In this document: positions 20,319-28,660 of the stretch, piece by piece
Layout of the letters: each line of letters opens with the position of its first letter
Numbering within the stretch: the stretch's first letter is position 1
Assembly (NCBI GenBank): GCA_021818875.1
Contig: JAKASW010000004.1
Location: 1-42,031 of the forward strand
Source: Bacteroidota bacterium
GTDB lineage: Bacteria > Bacteroidota > Ignavibacteria > Kryptoniales > JAKASW01
Direction of reading: 5' to 3'
DNA: 42,031 nucleotides
Made by a program: the position numbers and the translations under genes
Notes under the pieces: model-generated
What the model saw: only the letters and a program-made list of their open reading frames with translations
The model's database searches: none
What the model was told of the DNA's origin: nothing

Positions 20319-21047
20319 TTATAAAGCAAGTTGCTGAATCTGGATGGCGATGTCAAGACTTTCGCGCATCTCTTTCATGGATTTCTTGTGTAGACAAGTC
20401 GAGAGAGTTACTTCGGCTTCTTCTATCCTGAAGTCTCTGAACGCTGTTTTCGTGATGATGCCTGCCATCTCGGATTTTGAATAAGCGCCCTTGCGCAAGA
20501 AGTATTTGAATGTCAATTTCACGAACAGAGCCTCTATCCCCTTGACGCCCATCTGTTTCGTGAGATTGTCAAGGTCGTGGCTCGAGACGTTTCCTTTCAT
20601 ATCTACTATCAACGCTGTTCGGTCCGGTTTCAATACTCAGCACATCTCATCAAGCGCCTTTCGTGGTTCTCTGAAATTTTTGAAAGCGGCGGTGCAAATG
20701 ATGAAGTCAAAGGAATTATCAGGGAAGGGGATGTCGGACACATTCCCCTGGCGGAAATCGACGTCGGCTTCTGCTTCTCTGGCATTCCGCCGGGCGATCT
20801 CGACAAAATCCTGACTGATATCCAAACCGAAAATCTTATATCTACCGAGTTTCGAAAGCTCAACGGACAAGTAACCCGGACCCGGCGCAAGCTCGAGCAC
20901 TGCATCCCCATCATGAAGATGGCTGGCAGCTTCTTTCGCATATAACTTCATCTCTTCTAATCTATGATTGCGAGAATTTTTGTCGTACCATCTTGCCGCA
21001 GCACCGTTGATGCCGAGGTCTTTCCTGTGCCTTAAGAACTTCATCAT
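20319..21047 (-). pseudogene. Class I SAM-dependent methyltransferase interrupted by in-frame TGA at 20637-20639
   Basis: ORFs 20637-21047 and 20319-20633 share a frame. Joined, they read ...FKNFREPRKALDEMC*VLKPDRTALIVDMKG..., colinear with intact paralogue 21085-21738 (...FKNFKQPVKALEEMHRVLKIGGTALIMDLNR...). Confidence 0.85.
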
Positions 21048-21084
21048 GGCTGGTCCTCCTCTATTTGTTTCTTATTAGCTCCCG

Positions 21085-21738
21085 TTATTTCAATAAGAAT
21101 ATCGAGAAGCCTACATCGCTATCTCTTATTTCATAATTTTTGAATTCCGTCTCAGAGATGAAGTTTTCAAATTCACTTCTGGTGTACGAGCCACTTCGTT
21201 GGATTGCTCTGGCGATGAATGCGCCTATTCCTTTTAGTCCCATATTTTCTGCAACTTTTTCCGTTGCTTCCATCGATGCTTTTCTGTTCAAGTCCATAAT
21301 CAAAGCTGTTCCGCCGATTTTCAACACCCTGTGCATCTCTTCAAGCGCTTTAACCGGTTGTTTGAAATTTTTGAATGCAAGAACGCAGACAATAAAATTG
21401 AACTTGTTAGTCTGGAAAGCCATTCGAGAAACATTTCCTTGTTGGAAGTCAATCTCAACACCCGCTTCCTTTGTGTTTCTCTCACATATCTCTATGAGGT
21501 CCTTGCTTATGTCCATCCCTGTTATTTCATATTTCCCCAGCTTCGCCAGTTCGATAGAGAGATAGCCGGCTCCTGGTGCCACCTCAAGTATGGAATCTCC
21601 ATCTTTTACATGCTTGGCTAATTCCTTTGCCTGTGCCATCATCTCGCGGATGCGATGTTCCCGGGTCAGTTGGTTATAATATTCTGCTTTCTTGCCTTCA
21701 ATTCCCAGGTCTTGAAATCGCTTAGACAACTTCATCAT
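21085..21738 (-). CDS. Class I SAM-dependent methyltransferase (paralogue of the adjacent interrupted copy)
   Basis: DGDSILEVAPGAGYLSIELAKLGKYEITGMDIS motif I/II and EMHRVLKIGGTALI post-motif. Confidence 0.9.
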   Translation of the reverse strand: MMKLSKRFQDLGIEGKKAEYYNQLTREHRIREMMAQAKELAKHVKDGDSILEVAPGAGYLSIELAKLGKYEITGMDISKDLIEICERNTKEAGVEIDFQQGNVSRMAFQTNKFNFIVCVLAFKNFKQPVKALEEMHRVLKIGGTALIMDLNRKASMEATEKVAENMGLKGIGAFIARAIQRSGSYTRSEFENFISETEFKNYEIRDSDVGFSIFLLK

Positions 21739-21768
21739 GGCTACACCTTATTCATCTTTTCTATGCAG

Positions 21769-22611
21769 TTACCGCTTTGCCGCCACTGCAACACGCTCGT
21801 TCCATTGTATGCCGACGTCTCGACGGGTCAATCGCAGGTTCGGAGTAAGACTATGCTCCCAGTTTTCGATGCCGGTATCTTCAACTAAAGTCCAACCCGT
21901 TTCATGGACCAGCTCTGAAATCTCCGAATGATCAAACCCGGAGCGAACCGGTTCACCGAGCAAGCTAAGGAATATGCTCCGGGGTACTTTCCCATTTCTC
22001 TTTCCCATGTATGTAAATGCGATGACGCTTTCCGGAGTCGAAAGCCCGGCAATCGAAGCGAGCGTAGCCGCGATTTCGCCGGGAGTAAGGTACATGGCCA
22101 CGGCTTCCCACAGCCAAAAAGTCTTCTCATTGCGTTTGAACCCCGTCTCGTCAAGCCTGGTGGGCAAATGATCTGTCGTAAAATCCATTGCAGTGAAACG
22201 GATTTGACCCGCATTTGTTTTTCGGTTTTGTGCTTCCCTTTTCTTAAGAGCCTGGGTTGCAGGATGATCCATTTCAAATACGGTGGTATGTTCAAGGCCC
22301 GGTAACCGCCATGCGCGACTGTCGAATCCAGCTCCGAGGATCACCAACTGGCTGAAGGGCAGTGCCGATTCAATCGCATTGTCCAACACCGCCGTGCGGA
22401 ACTGATGGCAGACTCCCATTCCACGGGACCAGAATGGATATGGCGAAGCGGGAAGTCGTTTCCGCGCCTTCTCGATTCTTTTCTTCCATTGTTTGGGCAG
22501 AAATTGTTCTGCGATTGGGTCGGAGAAACCCGGGACAACAGGTGACAAATTTCCCAATGCTCTATTGTAAGCGGCGAATTGTGCCGTGTGACTTGCCTGT
22601 TGGTTTTTCAT
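21769..22611 (-). CDS. SAM-dependent methyltransferase, leucine carboxyl methyltransferase-like (TIGR00027 type)
   Basis: RTAVLDNAIESALPFSQLVILGAGFDSRAWRLPGLEHTTVFEMDHPATQALKK; FWLWEAVAMYLTP. Confidence 0.85.
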   Translation of the reverse strand: MKNQQASHTAQFAAYNRALGNLSPVVPGFSDPIAEQFLPKQWKKRIEKARKRLPASPYPFWSRGMGVCHQFRTAVLDNAIESALPFSQLVILGAGFDSRAWRLPGLEHTTVFEMDHPATQALKKREAQNRKTNAGQIRFTAMDFTTDHLPTRLDETGFKRNEKTFWLWEAVAMYLTPGEIAATLASIAGLSTPESVIAFTYMGKRNGKVPRSIFLSLLGEPVRSGFDHSEISELVHETGWTLVEDTGIENWEHSLTPNLRLTRRDVGIQWNERVAVAAKR

Positions 22612-22627
22612 TATTATAGGTCCTGAT

Positions 22628-23368
22628 TTATATCTTCATTTTTTGTTTCACTGTTGCGCCATGATGGACACGAAGGGAATCCTTGTACTCCACGATTTCG
22701 ATATTGCAGCCTCCATCGATGACGATGTCCTTGCCGCGTACCACCTTTGCTTTTGTGTACTCGAGTCGAATCTCGTCGCCTTCAATGGAATTCACTTCGA
22801 GCATCTCGCTTCGGAAGCCGGCCGCTGCCAGCGCTGATTTGATTACCCTTCCGATTCCAGGTCCCTTCCTGACGATTATCCTGTCGCCGCCAATTTCGTT
22901 TATCCTGGATCGCCTGTAGGCTTTTATGTCGATGTCGTCCGCGCTGAGAAGGCCGCCGATCGTTAACTGCCCGTTCAACCTGAACAATTCTCCTTCGCAA
23001 TTGTTCTTTACTTCCACGCGTCCCGTCAGCCGGACGTCATCGCCCTTGATGCTGCCCTTTGTAGTTATCCCGCCCTTTACTCTCAAGTCTCCCATGCGGA
23101 TGTCACCGGTAGATCTCAGGTCCCCGGTTATCGCAATGCTGTCTGATTCTACGGAACCCTCGACTGAAATAGAGCCGACTGTCTTGAGATGGTCGGCTTT
23201 GACACTACCGTTGATCTTCGAGTCTCCGACCGACTTGAAATTGATGCACTCCACGTCGCCTTCGACAACGCCGTCGCCGATGATGCGAACGTCGCTGTAC
23301 TGCCCACCCGATGCGCTGTTGTTCCCGATGATTTTTAGGTTAGGTCGTGTTCTGTCTTTCATGTTCAC
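22628..23368 (-). CDS. Bactofilin-like polymer-forming protein (YhbF/YhbE-like)
   Basis: Repetitive short beta-strand pattern (GDVECINFKSVGDSKINGSVKADHLKTVGSISVEGSVESDSIAITGDLRSTGDI...). Paralogous to the next gene. Confidence 0.78.
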   Translation of the reverse strand: MNMKDRTRPNLKIIGNNSASGGQYSDVRIIGDGVVEGDVECINFKSVGDSKINGSVKADHLKTVGSISVEGSVESDSIAITGDLRSTGDIRMGDLRVKGGITTKGSIKGDDVRLTGRVEVKNNCEGELFRLNGQLTIGGLLSADDIDIKAYRRSRINEIGGDRIIVRKGPGIGRVIKSALAAAGFRSEMLEVNSIEGDEIRLEYTKAKVVRGKDIVIDGGCNIEIVEYKDSLRVHHGATVKQKMKI

Positions 23369-24057
23369 AACTTCCTTGTCTCATTGATTCTGATATCCGA
23401 AAACCCGTCTTTCTGAAATGTGTTCTTGTACTCGACGAGATCGATCTGACATCCTTTTCCTATTTTTACATTTCCTCCTCGGACGATCTTTGCGGTTGTA
23501 CACTCCAAATAAATGTCGTCCCCTTCGATCGTGTCAGCAGTTAGAGTAGTCTTCAGGGGCCAGCCTTGAAAAAGGGAACCAATAAACTTTCCAATTCCGA
23601 ATGTACCACCATCTCTGACTTGAATTTTCTCCCCGCCGACCTCCTTGGCCTTGCATGGGCCATAGATATTTATTTCTATGCTGCCTGCATTGAGAAGTCC
23701 GCCGATCGTAAAACCGCCATGAGAAGTGAATTTTTCCGAGCCGCAGTCTTTCGAGACCTTAAGCATGCCGCGGTTCTCAATGTTGTCGCCGGAGAGACCG
23801 CCGGTTATTTCGGACATGCCATCTATAATCACTTCTTTGCCGGCTAAATTGCCCGCGATGGTGGACTTACCCGATATCCTGGTACGGTTTGACTTTACAT
23901 TCCCACGCACAAAACCGAGTCCGTTGATCTCCAGGTCGGTGCATTCCAGGTCGCCGTTTATGTCGCCTTTACCATTTATCTGAACGGAATGAAAATGTCC
24001 ACCGGCTGAACTTCCGATGCCGTTGATGCGCAGGTCGCTTCTACTTTTCCGGTCCAT
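23365..24057 (-). CDS. Bactofilin-like polymer-forming protein (YhbE/YhbF-like)
   Basis: Same repeat architecture: GDINGDLECTDLEINGLGFVRGNVKSNRTRISGKSTIAGNLAGKEVIIDGMSEITGGL. Start overlaps the end-to-start junction with 22628-23368. Confidence 0.78.
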   Translation of the reverse strand: MDRKSRSDLRINGIGSSAGGHFHSVQINGKGDINGDLECTDLEINGLGFVRGNVKSNRTRISGKSTIAGNLAGKEVIIDGMSEITGGLSGDNIENRGMLKVSKDCGSEKFTSHGGFTIGGLLNAGSIEINIYGPCKAKEVGGEKIQVRDGGTFGIGKFIGSLFQGWPLKTTLTADTIEGDDIYLECTTAKIVRGGNVKIGKGCQIDLVEYKNTFQKDGFSDIRINETRKL

Positions 24058-24059
24058 GA

Positions 24060-24698
24060 TTACCCGATTCCTCCGTTTGACAATTTCGTCTTCAATTCTT
24101 CGATAATACTTGAGATGTTGACTCGACTGACGAGCTTCGTTCCTACATCAAATGAAAACTGAGTTGAGCCTGATACGAGCAGGCAAAATGAAACGCCTAA
24201 CTTCCTCGCAAATAGAATCTCAGAAGACTTGCCGGCGAATTCGGAGTAGTGCTCGTCGAGTGTCTTCAAAAGAACTTTGCCTTCGTCAGTGCTGATCTCA
24301 CCTGAGGCAAGCAGCTTGTCGAGAATGTAAGCGTAAAGGGTTTGCCTAAAGTCAAAGACCTCCGGAATGCCGAGTACCTGCGCGAAAAGATCCATCGTCA
24401 CCTCAGAGACAATCTTTTCCTGTACCAGCTTGTTCTTTTCGACTTCGACGCCCGAAGGGGCAGGTGATAGGATATCCGACAACTCATCGAGAGAGGCGTC
24501 CTCTTTCAGATTTTTTATCTTCTCGATTCTCGCGAGGATTTTGTCCCGTGGGAAGAAGGTCTCCTGGCCGGTAAAAGTCGATTTGCGGATGAACCATTCC
24601 TCCGGGATAAGCGACTTTCGTTTCCATCTGTAGAGTTGACCGTACGAGATGCCAGTTTCTTCGAGCAAGTCTTTCTTTGATATCAAATCATTTTCCAT
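24060..24698 (-). CDS. YhbD (DUF4004)-like protein with MerR-like HTH N-terminus
   Basis: MENDLISKKDLLEETGISYGQLYRWKRKSLIPEEWFIRKSTFTGQETFFPRDKILARIEKIKNL, recognised as YhbD-like. Confidence 0.8.
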   Translation of the reverse strand: MENDLISKKDLLEETGISYGQLYRWKRKSLIPEEWFIRKSTFTGQETFFPRDKILARIEKIKNLKEDASLDELSDILSPAPSGVEVEKNKLVQEKIVSEVTMDLFAQVLGIPEVFDFRQTLYAYILDKLLASGEISTDEGKVLLKTLDEHYSEFAGKSSEILFARKLGVSFCLLVSGSTQFSFDVGTKLVSRVNISSIIEELKTKLSNGGIG

Positions 24699-24718
24699 TA
24701 TTATGAACCTCTGATCCT

Positions 24719-24747
24719 AATATAACATAACACTGTTACGTTGTCAA
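24719..24747 (-). promoter_or_regulatory. Sigma70-like promoter for the yhbD-like operon with a palindrome in the spacer
   Basis: On the minus strand: TTGACA - 17 nt - TATATT. The spacer contains TAACAgTGTTA (plus-strand 24728-24738). Confidence 0.65.
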
Positions 24748-24947
24748 GAGGCTAAATTTATTGAAGAATGAGCGTTTGAGTTCAAGGGCGCAACAGATGA
24801 AATACACTCTCTCTAATCTCGTGTCCCTACGAAACCCTGTGTACTCATGCAAGAATAGACCGATACGATTTTGCTTATCTGAGTGAACCTAATCCGAAGA
24901 AGGATCTCCACGGTGCAAATTCAAGGTCGTTGAAGAGGATCAAGGGA

Positions 24948-25420
24948 ATGCAGATGGCGGTAAACTCGCAAAAGGCGACAGATACGTAAGAGATGCTTCT
25001 TCGTTGTGCCGCACTCGTAGGCTCTATGGATGACGCAGCTATTGGCAAAACACTTGAAGGGACCATAGCTGACTGGAACCCGGCGAGGAGAAAATACATG
25101 AATACAAGGGTGACGAAGTTCTCGGCAAATCAATTCTTATTCTATTTCCGTCTCACAAATACAATGAGGATCTTGAAGTCATATCGCGCATCGCGAAGGG
25201 TGAGCGATTTGAACACTATGAGACGGTAAGGCTCAGGAAAGACCGCAAGCTATCGGTATTGCGGTGTTGGCTTGAGAAGCGTGAAGCCTGGCGAAGGGGG
25301 AAGACAGTCAGTTATGAAGATGGATTGTCCGTGATCCTTGACGTCAGGATAGAGCCGGTCCCGCTCGATGCGTTGATACTCTCCGTAGAGATCAGCGGGG
25401 TCAGGGCAGCCGAACAATAG
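24948..25420 (+). pseudogene. Degraded PAS-domain sensor kinase fragment, paralogous to the kinase at 29196
   Basis: MQMAVNSQKATDT*EMLLRCAALVGSMDDAAIGKTLEGTIADWNP / frameshift / GEEKIHEYKGDEVLGKSILILFPSHKYNEDLEVISRIAKGERFEHYETVRLRKDRK then LSVLRCWLEKREAWRRGKTVSYEDGLSVILDVRIEPVPLDALILSVEISG. All segments match the 29196 kinase, with an internal deletion. Confidence 0.82.
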
Positions 25421-25530
25421 GCCTACTGGCATTCAGAATTCTATGCATATTGTCCCATGGTAGAGATCGTCCCCTCTAACACTGCATCCCGTGGACAGGC
25501 TTGATATGGACTAATTCCTTTTGTAGATTG

Positions 25531-25546
25531 TTGCATAGTAATGCAA
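25531..25546. promoter_or_regulatory. Putative ArsR-type operator palindrome
   Basis: Perfect inverted repeat TTGCAT-AGTA-ATGCAA, ~22 nt upstream of the ArsR-like start codon. Confidence 0.55.
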
Positions 25547-25568
25547 TTGGACAATAACAGGAGACTTG

Positions 25569-25928
25569 ATGCCAAAAGGAATGAGAGGGAGGCACGGTCA
25601 CGGGATGGGCGGCAGGATGATGGGATCGATGATGGATCCGCGGAGCCGGTTCTTCCTGGCCCTTTCGAATGATCAAAGGTTGAAAATCATAAGGATGCTG
25701 AAAGACGGTGAGAAAAGTCTTTCCGATATCGTGAAAGGACTTGAAATTGATGTCTCCGTGGTATCCAGACACTTAATGATGCTTCGTGGACTCGGTATTG
25801 TGTCCGCCCGTCGGGAAGGACTCTACGTTTACTTCAAAATAGCGGACAAAAGGATTTTCGATATAATTGCATTGTCCAACCAGATCATCACGGACTGGTT
25901 CAAACAAAATCAGCAGATGTTCGAGTAA
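25569..25928 (+). CDS. ArsR-family HTH regulator with Met/His/Gly-rich N-terminal extension
   Basis: DPRSRFFLALSNDQRLKIIRMLKDGEKSLSDIVKGLEIDVSVVSRHLMMLRGLGIVSARREGLYVYFKI; N-terminus MPKGMRGRHGHGMGGRMMGSMM. Confidence 0.9.
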   Translation: MPKGMRGRHGHGMGGRMMGSMMDPRSRFFLALSNDQRLKIIRMLKDGEKSLSDIVKGLEIDVSVVSRHLMMLRGLGIVSARREGLYVYFKIADKRIFDIIALSNQIITDWFKQNQQMFE

Positions 25929-25940
25929 AGGAAAACGAAA

Positions 25941-26348
25941 ATGAAAATTGCAGTGGTAACACTCGATGGCAAAACAGTCAGCCAGCACTTCGGCAGATCA
26001 CCATACTATTCTATCATGACGGTTGAAAACGGCGAAGTGAAAACTCGGGAATTGAGAGAACGTAGGACAGGTCACTTTGCCCCTCAGGGTCATCAGCACG
26101 GCAGCGACGTTGATGAAAGGGGACGCCATGGATACGGAGCCGAGGCGAGGATGTCGCACGCGACTATGGCACAGGAGATCAGCGACTGCCAGGTTCTGAT
26201 TGCAGGAGGTATGGGAAGCGGTGCTTATGAGAATTTCAGAGAGTCAGGGTTGAATGTAGTCCTGACAGATATTCAACTGATTGAAGAAGCGGTGAAGGCA
26301 TACATTGCGGGGAATTTAAGGAACCTGGCGAATGATAGAACAGATTGA
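25941..26348 (+). CDS. NifX/NifB-type (dinitrogenase iron-molybdenum cofactor biosynthesis) family protein
   Basis: MKIAVVTLDGKTVSQHFGRSPYYSIMTVENGEV...ISDCQVLIAGGMGSGAYENFRESGLNVVLTDIQLIEEAVKAYIAGNL. Confidence 0.88.
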   Translation: MKIAVVTLDGKTVSQHFGRSPYYSIMTVENGEVKTRELRERRTGHFAPQGHQHGSDVDERGRHGYGAEARMSHATMAQEISDCQVLIAGGMGSGAYENFRESGLNVVLTDIQLIEEAVKAYIAGNLRNLANDRTD

Positions 26349-26431
26349 GAGTCTATCGCTCTGTGCCATGCACTGCGTTCAGAAAGTACTCATGTGCTAA
26401 TCTTCAATTGACAAATGAAAGGGGAACTGAA

Positions 26432-26653
26432 ATGTCTGGCGGTTCTTATGGCTTCAGTTACGGAAGAAGATGGGGCGAAAGAGGGTTTGGCGGATACTTC
26501 GGAACCTGCTCTGCTGAAAGTGAGGTTGACGCCCTGACGCGGTACCGGGATCGGCTTGGGCTGCAGAAGAAATATCTGATAGCTAACGCGGGGCGAATGG
26601 AAAAAAGTATCAACTCCCTGCAAAATGAAGTCACGATATCTTCTCCGGTCTGA
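26432..26653 (+). CDS. Small Gly/Arg/aromatic-rich protein, DUF5320-like
   Basis: MSGGSYGFSYGRRWGERGFGGYFGTCSAESEVDALTRYRDRLGLQKKYLIANAGRMEKSINSLQNEV. GGGG-type RBS before ATG 26432; position next to NifX-like gene. Confidence 0.6.
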   Translation: MSGGSYGFSYGRRWGERGFGGYFGTCSAESEVDALTRYRDRLGLQKKYLIANAGRMEKSINSLQNEVTISSPV

Positions 26654-26728
26654 ACGGCGGGTCTATTCAAACAAGGCTATGAGCCGCACACTGCGAAACC
26701 ACGTTCCTCAATCAACTATGAGATAACA

Positions 26729-27263
26729 ATGGTTCTCCCAGCACGTATCTCTTTCACCAGAAGTCTCGGGAGACACAAAGACTATCAAAGCTCCTTCGAT
26801 TTGGCGATGAGAGGCAGGAGTCGAGATTTGCAACCTCGTTTCGGTCAGCAGTATTTTCCCGCCAGGCTGTAAAAGGAAAAGCAGGGAAGAAGGGCTTTAA
26901 GAAATAAAGGGCGGCCAGATCATGTTCGCAATCATGGCACGAAACTCGACAAATGAACCGAACCGACTTGCTGCGGCTTCAATCGGAGCGGCAATTCCAG
27001 TCGACACTACCGAGCACGGCGGTCTTTCCGAACATCACGCGTTCGGCGTTAACGAAAGGTCCGCCGGTGATTATGCGGAAGATCTCGCTGCTAAGATGCT
27101 GGCGACAACTCGGGCGTTGAGTTCGATACAAGCACCGCTTGGAACGAGCGCGAGCAGGTTTTCAAGATGTCGGGAAAATTCGTCAGGACCTTTAACATCA
27201 CTCAAGCTGCCCAAGGACACAAAAATGGGTTATGGACGACTGCGCTGGCCGCGGCGGTCCTCC
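26729..27263 (+). pseudogene. Pyruvoyl-dependent arginine decarboxylase (PvlArgDC) relic with two frameshifts and one nonsense codon
   Basis: Reconstructed: MVLPARISFTRSLGRHKDYQSSFDLAMR/fs/[98 protein letters not shown]/fs/[51 protein letters not shown]. Confidence 0.88.
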
Positions 27264-27297
27264 TGTCGAAAAATTTGGGGCACAGATGCGCTTGTGT

Positions 27298-27762
27298 TCA
27301 CCTTCCGGCCATATTGTCAGGAATCTGTACTGCCACGACTTTTCCGCGCGCTGTCAGCGAACCGTTCGCAAAAACTTCTACTTGCGAGATCGCTTTTCTT
27401 CCTTTTAGCTCGAGTAGCTTTCCTCGAAGCTCAAGCTCGACTCCCAGAGGCGTCGGCTTCAGGTAGTCAACCTGAAGCGAGGCCGTCACATAGCGAGGTG
27501 CCGGACCTGAACCCGCTTCTCTTCCTTGATCCCTGACGGAGGCTATTGCCGCAGTTCCGATTCCGTGACAGTCTATCAGCGAGGCGATAAGACCACCGTA
27601 GACGAAGCCGGGCACAGCAATATGGTACGGCTCCGGTGTAAAATGCGCGACCGCTTCATCGCCATCCGGATAGGTCTTAATTTGATGGCCTTTCTCGTTC
27701 AATCTCCCGCAGCCGTAACAATGACTGTACTCATCAGGATAGTAGTCCTGTATTGGTTTCAT
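27298..27762 (-). CDS. Hotdog-fold thioesterase (PaaI-like) family protein
   Basis: [17 protein letters not shown]...[20 protein letters not shown]...[52 protein letters not shown]. Confidence 0.85.
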   Translation of the reverse strand: MKPIQDYYPDEYSHCYGCGRLNEKGHQIKTYPDGDEAVAHFTPEPYHIAVPGFVYGGLIASLIDCHGIGTAAIASVRDQGREAGSGPAPRYVTASLQVDYLKPTPLGVELELRGKLLELKGRKAISQVEVFANGSLTARGKVVAVQIPDNMAGR

Positions 27763-27769
27763 TTCCAAA

Positions 27770-28138
27770 CTAATTATTCCTTTCAATTCCTAATTCTGAG
27801 TCATTTATCGATCTTGCAACCAACCTCGCGGGCAGTAATTGGTAGCCCGGTCCGAAGGCCCTCCTGAGATTACAATTCATGATGTCAAGTACTTTTGAAA
27901 TTTCGTCTTGGTCTTTAGTGGTGCCGGTGTAAAGTCTCTCTTTTGCGCCCGATGTTCGCTCCACAAAATGAGCCCATTCGCATGTACCATCAACCTTCTT
28001 CTTCGCCAGGAGTTTGTATAGCCCGACTTCGGGGATACCAGGTCTGATCCATGCGCCGACAATTTCTTCACCCTTTTCGATATTCATGATCACCGCTTCC
28101 GGATCTACGTTGGTGGAGCGTTTCTCATTCTTATACAT
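27770..28138 (-). CDS. Hypothetical protein
   Basis: 122 aa ORF, AGAGG upstream of ATG, tandem with the thioesterase gene. Confidence 0.6.
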   Translation of the reverse strand: MYKNEKRSTNVDPEAVIMNIEKGEEIVGAWIRPGIPEVGLYKLLAKKKVDGTCEWAHFVERTSGAKERLYTGTTKDQDEISKVLDIMNCNLRRAFGPGYQLLPARLVARSINDSELGIERNN

Positions 28139-28279
28139 CTGGTAGTGTTCCTCTTACCTCTTCGATGCTCATAAGATTCCCTTTCATGTCAGCCCCTGTA
28201 TCATTCTCATTGATAATGTAAAAGAACGAGTATGAAGAATCCATCTTTACCGAACCTGCAAAATCCCATCATTCCATTA

Positions 28280-28660
28280 TTACATTTTTCTGTCTGAAAT
28301 CCGATTGGCTATGTCTCGAGCACTAACTGCATCAGTCTTTGTTCTCCTCAGCTCAGCTATGCTGTTTGCCTTCACCATGTTCGGATTTAGTCTGGCAACT
28401 CTTACAGGCACGCTGCAAGAAAGCTCTCGAAGCCTCTCATACCAGTCGTCTTCATATCCACCGGTGCTCTCTACCGCTGCATGGATTGTGCTCTCCGGAT
28501 GCGCCGACACGAAGCTCTCAAGATACTTTGTCAACTTCTGATGTCCGTCGAAGGTATCATCAAGCTGGAAATTCTTGTCCACAGCTTTCTTCTCTTGATC
28601 CAACATCACGAAATCGCTGTATCCCTTGCTTACGTCTGCGCCTAAGTAATAGATGTTCAT
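28280..28660 (-). pseudogene. Truncated IS110-type (DEDD) transposase, N-terminal part only
   Basis: MNIYYLGADVSKGYSDFVMLDQ...HAAVESTGGYEDDWYERLRELSCSVPVRVARLNPNMVKANSIAELRRTKTDAVSARDIANRI, then an early stop. No C-terminal Ser-containing domain. Confidence 0.85.

Noticed and set aside
22926-23387. 153-aa plus-strand ORF over the bactofilin-like gene
   Set aside because: Shadow ORF produced by the repetitive coding sequence on the minus strand.
1-27263. Stop-codon recoding as an explanation for the interrupted genes
   Set aside because: Both TAA and TGA are involved, accompanied by frameshifts, and intact genes use these stops normally, so a systematic genetic-code change is not supported.
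26922-27536. 204-aa ORF as a genuine single protein
   Set aside because: Only residues up to ...LATT match PvlArgDC; the remainder is out-of-frame translation and antisense to the thioesterase gene.
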